NCBI RefSeq assembly: GCF_900177705.1
Contig: NZ_FXBA01000007.1
Location: 98,374 to 162,373 of the forward strand
Direction of reading: 5' to 3'
From: Fibrobacter sp. UWB15
Lineage (GTDB): Bacteria; Fibrobacterota; Fibrobacteria; Fibrobacterales; Fibrobacteraceae
Length of the DNA stretch: 64,000 nucleotides
Of the stretch, positions 52,653-61,416 are shown piece after piece. The translations under genes were made by a program, and so were the position numbers. The notes below the pieces were generated by a model, which saw only the letters and a program-made list of their open reading frames with translations, was not told where the DNA came from and searched no databases. The first letter of the stretch is position 1; every line of letters begins with the position of its first letter.

Positions 52653-55100
52653 ATGAAAAAAATCATTGCTTTATCACTAGTCGCTGGCGGCCTCGCCTTT
52701 GCCCAGTCCGGGCTTCAGGGCGGAACTTCCGGTATACATCAACACAACGCCTACACGTTGGGGCAGTGGGGTATTGAACTCGGTACGGGTGGAGATATCT
52801 CTACGGATTCTTGGTCTCAGTCTCGTGGTGGCGTACTTTATCAGGGTAATCAGGAACGTGCTTTCCATGGTCAGGCAGGAACCCTTTCGGGGAATGTTCA
52901 TGCCGCAATCGGTCTGCGCGATTTCTTAGACCTCGGTGTGGCTCTTCCGCTGTACTACGATCACGCTAACCTGAAGGAAAAAGGTGAGGGCGATATTTGG
53001 ACAGCTAGCCGCGGTGACGTGGATGTTTGGTTGAAAATCGGCCTTGTGGGCGATGCCAACAGTTTCTTTGGCCTTGCTGTTCAGGGCGATGTTTATATTC
53101 CGACTGGTGACGAAAACGTGGGCGTGCGCCCCCGCCATGCCTGGTACTTGAGTGACGATGGTGATAAGACCAACCCGTATACCTCTAACGAATTCAACTT
53201 TTCTGGAACGTTGGTGCTCTCTTTGAACTTCGGCGCACTTGGAGTGCCGGTCTTGTGGAACACCCATGCGGGCTTTGTCTATGCAGACAAGGGAACCAAT
53301 ACCTTGATTTACGGCACGGCCTTGAACGTCATGCCGACCAGTTGGATGGATATCTTTGTTGAATACTCTGGCGAAATGCGTGTCGAAGAAGGTGCTTATC
53401 GTCGCGATCCGATGGATGACCCGATGCTCCTGACTCCGGGCTTCCGTTTCCACCTGCCGTGGAACATCGACCTCGCCTTGGGTGCAGACATTGCTTTCCG
53501 CACCTTGGCTAACCTCGGTTACGACTTTGACGAAGAAATGAAGAATGTCAAGGAACACACCATCCATCACGACAACACGACTGGCCCGGTTAGCTACGGC
53601 TATGCTCCGACCCCGACGGTTGCTGTGACTGCAGCCCTTACTTGGCGCTTTGGCGGCAATGCCAAGCGCGACGAAGACGGCGATGGCGTTCCTGATGGCG
53701 AAGACAAGTGCGAACACACGATTGAAAATGTTGTTGTTGATTCTGTTGGCTGTCCGGTTGATAGCGACAAGGATGGTCTGCCGGATGGTCTTGACAAGTG
53801 CGAAGGTACTCCGGCTGGTGCAACGATTGATACTGTTGGCTGCCCGATGGATTCCGATAAGGATGGAATCCTTGATGGTCTTGACAAGTGCCCGAACTCT
53901 CGCGAAAACGCTCCGGTCGATTCTCTCGGTTGCGAACCGGACTTCGATAAGGACGGCGTACCTGACGCTCTCGACAAGTGCCCGAACACCCAGGCTGGCG
54001 TGAAGGCTGATTCTGTTGGTTGTCCGGTAGATACCGACAAGGACGGCGTGTACGACGGTCTTGACAAGTGCGAAAATACTCCGGCAGGTCTCCCGGTCGA
54101 TGAAACTGGCTGCCCGGCCGATGCTGACAAGGACGGCGTTGCCGACGCATTTGATAAGTGCCCGAACACTGCTGCTGGCCTCGCTGTTGACACCCTCGGC
54201 TGCCCGGCTGACGCCGACAAGGATGGCGTGCCCGATGCTTTGGACAAGTGCGCCAATACCCGCGAAGGTGCCCAGGTTAATGCCGAAGGTTGCGAAGGTG
54301 ACTTCGACGGCGACGGAATTCCGGATGCCGTTGACCAGTGCCCGAACACCAAGCAGGGCGTAGCTGTTGATTCTACCGGTTGCCCGGCCGATGCCGACAA
54401 GGATGGCGTGCCTGACGCTCTCGACAAGTGCCCGGATACGAAGGCCGGCTTGAATGTTGACAATACCGGTTGCCCGCTCGACTTCGACAAGGACGGCGTG
54501 CCTGATGGTATTGACCAGTGCCCGAATACTCAGCAGGGCGTGCCTGTTGATTCTCTGGGTTGCGCTGCTGACGCTGACAAGGATGGCGTTTACGACGGTC
54601 TTGACAAGTGCCCGGATACTCCGAAGGGTGCATCTGTTGACACTGCAGGCTGCCCGGTCGACAGCGACAAGGACGGCGTGGCTGACTTCCTCGATAAGTG
54701 CCCGAACACCCTCGAAGGCGTGCGTATCGACAAGAAGGGTTGCCCGCTCAACAAGGCTGAAGACTTGGAACAGTTGAAGAAGGGTATCAACTTCCAGAGT
54801 GGCTCCAAGAAGCTCACCAAGGCAAGTTACAAGACCCTGAACAACATCGTGAAGCTCATGAAGAAGTTCAGCACTGCTAACATCGAAGTCCAGGGTCATA
54901 CCGACAATACGGGCTCCGAAGAAATCAACAAGCAGATTTCTCAGGATCGTGCCCAGGTGGTGGTGGATTACTTCATCCAGAACGGTATTTCTTCTGACCG
55001 CGTTCGCGCCGTGGGCTTCGGCTCCGACAAGCCGATCGCCGACAACAAGACGAAGAAGGGCCGCTCCAAGAACCGCCGTGTTGAACTCGTACCGTTCTAA
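52653..55100 (+). CDS. OmpA-family outer-membrane protein with twelve thrombospondin type 3 repeats
   Basis: 815 residues. The signal peptide MKKIIALSLVAGGLAFAQ precedes a beta-strand-rich region (about 20-335) likely to be an outer-membrane barrel. Twelve 30-residue calcium-binding TSP3 repeats (about 340-700, D-x-D-K-D-G-x-x-D-x-x-D-K-C with a second Cys) make a stiff rod. A C-terminal OmpA domain (about 700-815, with GHTDNTGS and NRRVEL) binds peptidoglycan. It would tether the outer membrane to the wall. Ribosome site GAGGG. Convergent to GtrA across a terminator. Confidence 0.93.
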   Translation: MKKIIALSLVAGGLAFAQSGLQGGTSGIHQHNAYTLGQWGIELGTGGDISTDSWSQSRGGVLYQGNQERAFHGQAGTLSGNVHAAIGLRDFLDLGVALPLYYDHANLKEKGEGDIWTASRGDVDVWLKIGLVGDANSFFGLAVQGDVYIPTGDENVGVRPRHAWYLSDDGDKTNPYTSNEFNFSGTLVLSLNFGALGVPVLWNTHAGFVYADKGTNTLIYGTALNVMPTSWMDIFVEYSGEMRVEEGAYRRDPMDDPMLLTPGFRFHLPWNIDLALGADIAFRTLANLGYDFDEEMKNVKEHTIHHDNTTGPVSYGYAPTPTVAVTAALTWRFGGNAKRDEDGDGVPDGEDKCEHTIENVVVDSVGCPVDSDKDGLPDGLDKCEGTPAGATIDTVGCPMDSDKDGILDGLDKCPNSRENAPVDSLGCEPDFDKDGVPDALDKCPNTQAGVKADSVGCPVDTDKDGVYDGLDKCENTPAGLPVDETGCPADADKDGVADAFDKCPNTAAGLAVDTLGCPADADKDGVPDALDKCANTREGAQVNAEGCEGDFDGDGIPDAVDQCPNTKQGVAVDSTGCPADADKDGVPDALDKCPDTKAGLNVDNTGCPLDFDKDGVPDGIDQCPNTQQGVPVDSLGCAADADKDGVYDGLDKCPDTPKGASVDTAGCPVDSDKDGVADFLDKCPNTLEGVRIDKKGCPLNKAEDLEQLKKGINFQSGSKKLTKASYKTLNNIVKLMKKFSTANIEVQGHTDNTGSEEINKQISQDRAQVVVDYFIQNGISSDRVRAVGFGSDKPIADNKTKKGRSKNRRVELVPF

Positions 55101-55135
55101 TCGGAATTCTTGAAATACTTGAGCAGCACTGCTGC

Positions 55136-55166
55136 AAAAAACGCTCGCCATTGGCGAGCGTTTTTT
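55136..55166 (+). terminator. Strong rho-independent terminator after the OmpA-family gene
   Basis: Perfect fourteen-base stem of six A plus CGCTCGCC with its complement ending in six T; loop ATT. It works in both directions. Confidence 0.9.
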
Positions 55167-55199
55167 AATGTGGAATGATAAATGTAAAATGAGTGATTC

Positions 55200-55232
55200 T
55201 TCACCTCACACCCCACACTTCACATTACACAC
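55200..55232 (-). repeat. Degenerate TGTGAGG heptad repeats
   Basis: On the minus strand four or so units like TGTGAAG, TGTGGGG and TGTGAGG occur in a row just past the end of the GtrA gene. Related CACACCTC sequence is near 43072. Confidence 0.4.
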
Positions 55233-55643
55233 CTATTTAAACACCCACTTCTTATACAGCGTAAAGCTTGCAATCACGTACACGCCGTTCGCGACAATGT
55301 TTGCAAAAAAGCCGGGTTTCATGAATTGCGAAATGAAGTCGGTAAACGGTTTGCACCAGACGGTGTTCAAAACGTAGACGGAGGCTTCGAGCGTGACAAA
55401 GTTCAAGGCGTATGCCGCAAGGAACACGATAATGAACCGGATGACTTCGGTGCGTTTTTTGTTATGGCTCTTGAAATTCCAGATGCGGTTCATCAAGTAG
55501 CTGTTGATGGCGCCGAAAATGAATCCGAGAAAATTTGATAGTTCCAGGTTCCAGTCGAGCATCTGGTGCATTATCCAGACCGAGGCGAGGGTAATAAGCG
55601 TGTTCATGACGCCAATCAAGTTGTATTTGATGAAATGCTTCAC
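55233..55643 (-). CDS. GtrA-family membrane protein
   Basis: 136 residues with four membrane helices and the GtrA signature (KYNLIGVMNTLITLASVW, SNFLGFIFGAINSYLMNRIWNF). The family is associated with glucosylation or arabinosylation of surface polymers, perhaps flipping undecaprenyl-phosphate-glucose. No partner glycosyltransferase is adjacent. It starts divergently from the CoA-transferase, 34 bases away. Confidence 0.9.
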   Translation of the reverse strand: MKHFIKYNLIGVMNTLITLASVWIMHQMLDWNLELSNFLGFIFGAINSYLMNRIWNFKSHNKKRTEVIRFIIVFLAAYALNFVTLEASVYVLNTVWCKPFTDFISQFMKPGFFANIVANGVYVIASFTLYKKWVFK

Positions 55644-55668
55644 GCGGGAAAATCTAAAAAATTATTTT
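55639..55668 (+). promoter_or_regulatory. Candidate promoter of the CoA-transferase
   Basis: TTCACG (55639-55644), 18-base spacer, TATTTT (55663-55668), nine bases before the ATG and without a Shine-Dalgarno. It lies partly in the divergent GtrA start. Confidence 0.35.
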
Positions 55669-55677
55669 TACGGCACT

Positions 55678-57165
55678 ATGAATTGGATTGACTCGAAGAA
55701 GTGCTCGGCAGCCGATGCTGCGGCAATGATTAACGATGGTGATGTACTCGGAGTTTCTGGCTTTACCCTGGCGGGCTACCCCAAGGAGGTTCCGACGGCT
55801 CTGGCCGCTCGTGCCGAAAAGTTGCATGCCGAAGGCAAGCCTTTCAAGGTAACGCTTTTTTCGGGAGCGTCGACCGGCGACAGCTGCGACGGGGCTTTAG
55901 CTCGGGCGCAGGCGGTGTCGCTTAGAATGCCTTACCAAAGCAATCCGAGCTTGCGTAAGGCGATTAACGCAGGCGAAATCAAGTATATTGACGCCCACCT
56001 CGGCAAGATGGGTTACCTCGTGCGTACGGGCGCTGTGCCTGCGCCGACGGTCGCGATCATCGAAGTCTCAGCCATATTGAGCGACGGTCGCGTATGCCTT
56101 TCAACCTCGGGCGGAAACTCGGTGACCTACCTTGAGATGGCTCCCAAGATCATTCTGGAATTGAATACGCGCTTGGGAGATTCCTTCATGGGAATTCACG
56201 ATACCGCGCTCCCGGAACTTCCGCCCCATGCAAAGCCGCTCCCCATCTATAGCGCCGGCGATCGCGTGGGTTCCGAATTCGTCAAGATCGACCCGAATAA
56301 GGTCGTTGCCATTGTCGAAACCTCTAGACTCGACGAAGTAAGCCCCTTTGTAGAACCGGACGAAATCTCGACCAATATAGGTCAGCGTATTTTGGACTTT
56401 ATCAGCTTCGAAGAAAGTAAGGGAAGGCTCCCCAAGGGAATGGCCTTCCAAAGCGGCGTAGGTAAGGTCGCCAATGCGGTTTTGAACGCCATGTCCTGCG
56501 ACGATCGCCTGGGTCAAATCGACCTGTATACCGAAGTGATTCAAGAGGCGGTGCTTCCGCTTCTTAAAAAGGGTAAACTTGGTGTGGCTTCGGGTACGGC
56601 TCTTACTTTGTCTGAAAGTGCCCAGAAGGAATTCGTCGAAAACGCAAAAGACTGGAAAAAGCATTTGGTGCTTCGCCAGCAAGAAGTGAGCAACAGCCCC
56701 GATGTGATTCGCCGCGTGGGCGTGATTTCGATGAATACGGCGCTCGAAGCCGATATTTTTGGAAACGTGAACAGCAGCCTTGTGGCAGGGTCTTCGATGA
56801 TGAACGGAATCGGCGGCTCGGCGGATTTTGCCCGCAACTGCTACCTAGGCTTTTTCTTGACGCCGTCGGTGGCCAAGAATGGCGCCATCAGTTCGATTGT
56901 GCCTTACGTGAGTCATGTGGACCAGACGGATCACGACACCATGGTTTTTGTGACGGAACAGGGACTTGCCGACTTGCGAGGCCTTTCGGCAGAAGATCGT
57001 GCAAGACTCATTATCAAGAACTGCGCACACCCCGACTTCCGCGAACCGCTCACCGATTTCTTGGAATACAGCCTGAAGCATGCCAAGGCGGTTCATATGC
57101 CCCTTGCCCTGGAAAGGGCTTTTGAAATGCATTCGAAGTTCCTCGAAACAGGAAAAATGCGCTAA
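55678..57165 (+). CDS. Acetyl-CoA hydrolase/transferase family (succinyl-CoA:acetate CoA-transferase-like)
   Basis: 495 residues from ATG 55678. The frame is open upstream through GtrA, but the family begins MNWIDSKKCSAADAAAMI. The two Rossmann-like halves have VSGFTLAGYPKEVP near 25 and LYTEVIQE with the probable nucleophile Glu286, which by comparison with AarC/Cat1 carries the CoA thioester. It fits use of succinyl-CoA with acetate, consistent with a succinate-acetate fermenter. Length is normal (about 500). CoA-hydrolase specificity cannot be excluded. Confidence 0.87.
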   Translation: MNWIDSKKCSAADAAAMINDGDVLGVSGFTLAGYPKEVPTALAARAEKLHAEGKPFKVTLFSGASTGDSCDGALARAQAVSLRMPYQSNPSLRKAINAGEIKYIDAHLGKMGYLVRTGAVPAPTVAIIEVSAILSDGRVCLSTSGGNSVTYLEMAPKIILELNTRLGDSFMGIHDTALPELPPHAKPLPIYSAGDRVGSEFVKIDPNKVVAIVETSRLDEVSPFVEPDEISTNIGQRILDFISFEESKGRLPKGMAFQSGVGKVANAVLNAMSCDDRLGQIDLYTEVIQEAVLPLLKKGKLGVASGTALTLSESAQKEFVENAKDWKKHLVLRQQEVSNSPDVIRRVGVISMNTALEADIFGNVNSSLVAGSSMMNGIGGSADFARNCYLGFFLTPSVAKNGAISSIVPYVSHVDQTDHDTMVFVTEQGLADLRGLSAEDRARLIIKNCAHPDFREPLTDFLEYSLKHAKAVHMPLALERAFEMHSKFLETGKMR

Positions 57166-57252
57166 AAAGTTCCGTTTTTGCGGTTTTTCTGTGATTCTAC
57201 TCAATGCCTCCGCGCAGGTGGGGGTGATTGGTAGATTCTATGTGCTTTTTTG

Positions 57253-57281
57253 TTGAAAAGAAAGTAGTTTCTTGTTATATT
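57253..57281 (+). promoter_or_regulatory. Promoter of the histidine-phosphatase lipoprotein operon
   Basis: TTGAAA (57253-57258), 17-base spacer, TATATT (57276-57281), 25 bases before ATG 57307. Confidence 0.75.
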
Positions 57282-57306
57282 GCGAATAGTTTTAGGATCG
57301 ACGAAT

Positions 57307-59706
57307 ATGAATCGCCTATTTTGGATTGTTGTCTCTGCTTGGTTCGCCTTCTCTTTGCAGGCGTGTTCCGGTAGTTCGTCTTCTTTGGATGAAGAATATG
57401 ATCCTGACGAATTCGGAGACAATTACATTGATGATGACGATGACGACGGCCGCGGAGGCCGCTCAAGCGGTTCTCGCTGGGAAAAGCGTTCTAGCGGTGT
57501 AGTCCAGAAAGATTCTTTAGGCCGCCCGATTTCGAGTGCGGCCGACCCGGATAAGCCGGGCGAACCTGGCCAATCGGGTAGTAATTCCAGTTCTTCGACA
57601 GGGCCCGTTATTGGTGTTGAAGAACCGGTTATTGAAGACACCACAGCCGTGGTCGATGTAGAAGCCTTGCCGGAATGTACCGCCCAGAGCGAGGGTGAAT
57701 CCTTCTTGGTCAAGAGCGAAAACGTTCTGTATTTCTGCTTGGCGGGCCAGTGGGTTCCTTCTGAAGAAGTCTCCCAGAGTACGGGTATTTCTTGCCGCGA
57801 TGGCAAGATGTACACGGGAGCCGAAGACGAAGATGACAGTGGCTCGAGCACGGGCGGACACTCTTCGCCGTGGGGCTTTGGCGGAGGAAACACCGTCAAT
57901 ACCGCCGCTGTCGATACGGCTGAACCGCGTATAGTGGGTGCCCGCTTGGTGGGAGTTGCCGAAAAGGGGCCGTTCCGCTACGGTACATCCATTAAGCTGA
58001 TCGAGCTTGACAGTACGCAACATCTGGCTGATTCCAAGCGTACCCACAAGACTTGTATTTTAAATGGCGATGGCAACTACAGCTTCGATAGCGTAGACTA
58101 CGTGTCGCCCTATTTGCGCGTGAAGGCGAACGGTTATTACCGCAGTGAACTGACGGGCGGACTTTCTCCCAAGCCGGTGACACTCGAAGCCGTGGTCGAC
58201 GTGACTGAAAAAGATACGGTGAACGTGAATATTCTGACCCACATGGAAGCGGGTCGCGTGCTCAAGCTTGTAGAAAACAGCGGCAACAACCAGCCGATCC
58301 GTAAGGTCAAGGCTCAGGCGCTGCGCGAAATTCTTTCGAGTTTCGAAATCCAGTGGGACAAGTCTTCCGGCTCCGGCAGCACCGGTGGCGGCTTTGGCGG
58401 CGGTTGGGGCTTTGGCCAGCAGCAACAGCAGCTTACGACCGATGGCCGCTCTGCCGAAGATATTGGACTCTTTGACGGCGACGAATACAGTGGCGCCCTG
58501 CTTGCTATTTCTATCATGATGCAGCGCAAGGGCTCGGGCTCCGAGATGACTTCTTATGCCGCAGGCATTGCTGACCGCATTAAGGGTAACGGCAACTGGG
58601 ACGACAACAACGCCAAGGCAGACCTTGCCGACTGGCTCATGGTGCTCGATACCAGCGGCTCTTACGCGACGATTCGCAACAACATTGCCAGCTGGAATAT
58701 GGGCGAGGTGCCGGCCTTTGAAAAGCACTTGAAGCGCTTCTGGTCCAGAGCCTATAACTTTGGCGATTGCGGGACTCACAATGCCGATACGGTCAAGTGC
58801 ATCACGAACAGCTTGAGTGCCTATTTTTGCGGTGGCGGCTACGATCAGCCGGGCCCGACGGTTCGCTTTATTTGCGATGCCCAAACGCATGAATGGCGCG
58901 CCGCTACCGCTGTCGAAAAAGACACCTACGGCTATGGCAAGGGCGAATACCCGGGCCAAATCAAGAACGGCCGTGTCGATAAAGAAAAGTATTATGTCTA
59001 CGATGACGCAACCAAGAAGTGGCGTGTCGCTACAAGTGACGACATCCAGGAATTCGAAGATCTCGAAGACGTGTACAAGAGCCTGCAGCCGGGCGAAAAG
59101 GTCATCTTCTTCTTGCGCCATGCCAAGCGTAGCGACGATACCGGCAAGAAGGGGCATTTGACCGATGACGGTAAGACCCAGTCGCAGGATGTGGGCGCCA
59201 AGCTGAAGGGCGAAGACATTTATTTTGCAAACTCGACCTACACTCGAAGCATGGAAACCTGCGAAAATATTGCTAAGGGTGCCGGTGCTAGCTACTCTGA
59301 AAATACGATTGAAGCGCTTGATGGCGAATGGTACGTGAAGGACAACAGCAAACTCGAACAGTACAAGAGCAACAATGGCGGCGGCTGGGTCGTGGCTTCT
59401 GAATATGCGTACAAGGGCTCGTACTCTGATGCGTTCTACGACCTTCAAAATTACAGCGAAAACTTTATTACCGAAATTATCAAGCCTGAATTTGCGAATG
59501 TGAAAAAAGTGGGTGTATTCATTTCGCACGACATGTTTGTGGTTCCGCTGACGGCGTATTTCACCGACAAGAAGGTGAACCTGCGCTACTTTGATACCAA
59601 GCAATGGATCAACTACCTGGCGGGCCTTGCAATCATCATGGGGAAAGACGGAACCATTCGTTATGTTCCGGTGAGGGGACTAGATTCCGGAACCATGACG
59701 ATGTAG
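57307..59706 (+). CDS. Large lipoprotein with C-terminal histidine-phosphatase-like domain
   Basis: 799 residues from ATG 57307. Type II signal MNRLFWIVVSAWFAFSLQAC is followed by a Ser/Asp/Gly-rich linker, then repetitive middle domains of about 100 residues with conserved Trp (NLG-like and FICDAQTHEW segments). The last 210 residues have a phosphoglycerate-mutase-like core: LRHAKRSD near 602, HLTDDGKTQSQD, TYTRSMETCENI and a later SHD. These match the RHG, LT-x-x-G and second-His positions of histidine phosphatases. It is a surface or periplasmic enzyme of unknown substrate, paralogous to the next gene. Confidence 0.75.
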   Translation: MNRLFWIVVSAWFAFSLQACSGSSSSLDEEYDPDEFGDNYIDDDDDDGRGGRSSGSRWEKRSSGVVQKDSLGRPISSAADPDKPGEPGQSGSNSSSSTGPVIGVEEPVIEDTTAVVDVEALPECTAQSEGESFLVKSENVLYFCLAGQWVPSEEVSQSTGISCRDGKMYTGAEDEDDSGSSTGGHSSPWGFGGGNTVNTAAVDTAEPRIVGARLVGVAEKGPFRYGTSIKLIELDSTQHLADSKRTHKTCILNGDGNYSFDSVDYVSPYLRVKANGYYRSELTGGLSPKPVTLEAVVDVTEKDTVNVNILTHMEAGRVLKLVENSGNNQPIRKVKAQALREILSSFEIQWDKSSGSGSTGGGFGGGWGFGQQQQQLTTDGRSAEDIGLFDGDEYSGALLAISIMMQRKGSGSEMTSYAAGIADRIKGNGNWDDNNAKADLADWLMVLDTSGSYATIRNNIASWNMGEVPAFEKHLKRFWSRAYNFGDCGTHNADTVKCITNSLSAYFCGGGYDQPGPTVRFICDAQTHEWRAATAVEKDTYGYGKGEYPGQIKNGRVDKEKYYVYDDATKKWRVATSDDIQEFEDLEDVYKSLQPGEKVIFFLRHAKRSDDTGKKGHLTDDGKTQSQDVGAKLKGEDIYFANSTYTRSMETCENIAKGAGASYSENTIEALDGEWYVKDNSKLEQYKSNNGGGWVVASEYAYKGSYSDAFYDLQNYSENFITEIIKPEFANVKKVGVFISHDMFVVPLTAYFTDKKVNLRYFDTKQWINYLAGLAIIMGKDGTIRYVPVRGLDSGTMTM

Positions 59707-59713
59707 GTCGCGT

Positions 59714-61324
59714 ATGAGAAAAAAATGGTGTGTGGAATGTTTGGGTGCTGCCCTGGCAGTATCCCTATTCTTGTTTGGGTGCAGTGCAGAAAATAATGGC
59801 GGTGTTGCAAATGGTGGCGAATCTGCAAACGGGGACCCAGCAGAGGTAAAGCCCGATACCCAGGCGGTTCAAGTGGTCGAACCGATTGATGCGCCGCTCT
59901 ATGTCTTTGAAATTCTAGAAGAACGTATCGCCGCGGCTGATTCTACCGATTCGGTCAAGGTGTCCCATATAGTGGACCTTTTGGCGCGCCCCCGTGTAGA
60001 GCAGCACTTGATGAACCATGTCCCGTTGGATTCTGCCGTGGAACGTGCGAAGTACGAAACGCTCGCGGCCTTTGGTGTAGATTCCCTGCAGTATGCGATG
60101 GATTCTAACGCCGTGCTGCTTGCCATTGCGGCAATGATGCAGAACCGCTTGAGTAAAGAAGAATCGCAGAATTTTATTGGCACTTTGGGCGAAGACCTGA
60201 AGGGCGATGGCGTATGGAATGACCCTAACTGGAAAATCCAGGTTGCCGACTGGATTGTAGGGCTCGATAGCAACTGGCGCTACGGCGAAATTCGGAATAA
60301 CGTAACGTCGGCCTACGGCGGGAATGTGCCGAATTTCGAACGCTACATGCGCAGCTTTATCCCGCTTGCTTACGCCTTTGAACCTTGCACCGAAGCAAAC
60401 GCGGGAACTGTCGTACATGTGAACCAGGGTCAGAGCGCTTATTTTGCAAACGATTACGAAACGTCGGACCATTCGGCGGTACGCTTTATTTGCGATGCGA
60501 ATGGATTCCAGTGGCGCCTTGCGCAACCCATGGAAAAAGATACGGTGGGCTTTGGTCCGGGCGAATACGAAAAGGAAATCCGCGAAGGCCGCGTCATCCA
60601 TGACAACTATTACATTTTCGATACCGGCGCTTGGCGCCTTGCCACCCCGCAAGAGGCCGACGGCTTTACCGATTTGGTCGAAGTCTATGCGAACTTGGCT
60701 GCCGACGAAAAGGTCGTGTTCATTATCCGCCACAGTGAACGCACCGGCGAGACAGGCGCAAAGGGCCACTTGACTGACAACGGAAAAAAGTACGCCCAGG
60801 ATTTGGGAAAACGCCTTGCCGCCGTGAATCAGGAAAAGTTCTACTTCGGCTATTCGGGCTATACCCGCACCCTGGAAACCTGCGAAAACATTGCCGCGGG
60901 TTATGGTCAGTCGAAATACGATTTGGAAGTGTTTGCCGGGCTCGATGGCGACTGGTACATGAAAGACAGCTTGAAGTTTGAAAACTATTCGAACTCCGAT
61001 GGCGGCGGCTGGGTCGTGTGTTCCAAGTATGCCTTTTTAGGGGCTTACCCGGATGTGTTCTATGATTTGGAAACGCGAAGCGAAGAATTGCTGCAGAATG
61101 AAATTTTGGCGAATTTGGGCAAAATGAGGCGGGTAAACTTCTTGGTTACGCATGACTATCTTGTTGTCCCGCTGCTTGCCTATGTAACGAACGGGCACGC
61201 GAATGTGCGCTTTTACGAAAAATGGAAATGGGTGAATTACATGGCCGGGGTAGCCATGATTATCTCTGCCGACGGTTCGGCGCGATATATTCCCGTAAAA
61301 GGCCTCGAAACCGGGGTGATGTAG
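59714..61324 (+). CDS. Paralogous lipoprotein with histidine-phosphatase-like domain
   Basis: 536 residues. Signal with LFGC lipobox (Cys near residue 23) and a short Ala/Gly/Asn linker, then the same arrangement of middle domains and C-terminal core as the upstream gene. IIRHSERTGETGAKGHLTDNG near 338, GYTRTLETCENIA and VTHDY are present. It lacks the long N-terminal linker of its neighbour. The seven-base gap and shared architecture indicate tandem duplication in one operon. Enzyme activity is inferred. Confidence 0.75.
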   Translation: MRKKWCVECLGAALAVSLFLFGCSAENNGGVANGGESANGDPAEVKPDTQAVQVVEPIDAPLYVFEILEERIAAADSTDSVKVSHIVDLLARPRVEQHLMNHVPLDSAVERAKYETLAAFGVDSLQYAMDSNAVLLAIAAMMQNRLSKEESQNFIGTLGEDLKGDGVWNDPNWKIQVADWIVGLDSNWRYGEIRNNVTSAYGGNVPNFERYMRSFIPLAYAFEPCTEANAGTVVHVNQGQSAYFANDYETSDHSAVRFICDANGFQWRLAQPMEKDTVGFGPGEYEKEIREGRVIHDNYYIFDTGAWRLATPQEADGFTDLVEVYANLAADEKVVFIIRHSERTGETGAKGHLTDNGKKYAQDLGKRLAAVNQEKFYFGYSGYTRTLETCENIAAGYGQSKYDLEVFAGLDGDWYMKDSLKFENYSNSDGGGWVVCSKYAFLGAYPDVFYDLETRSEELLQNEILANLGKMRRVNFLVTHDYLVVPLLAYVTNGHANVRFYEKWKWVNYMAGVAMIISADGSARYIPVKGLETGVM

Positions 61325-61330
61325 CTTTCG

Positions 61331-61357
61331 GCGGCACTAACCAAGTGCCGCTTTTTC
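61331..61357 (+). terminator. Rho-independent terminator
   Basis: Stem GCGGCACT with AGTGCCGC, five-base loop, then TTTTTCT. It ends the two-gene lipoprotein operon. Confidence 0.85.
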
Positions 61358-61416
61358 TAAATTTTCACCGCTGATTTTTACAAAACAGAAACCCAAAAGA
61401 ATGGATTGAATCCAAT

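Noticed and set aside
52926..55151. A 741-residue minus-strand open frame across the OmpA-family gene
   Set aside because: The frame stays open because of the repeat composition of the TSP3 region; the sense strand has clear domain matches.
55504..55677. N-terminal extension of the CoA-transferase into gtrA
   Set aside because: It overlaps the divergent GtrA start and is not part of the known family; ATG 55678 gives the usual length.
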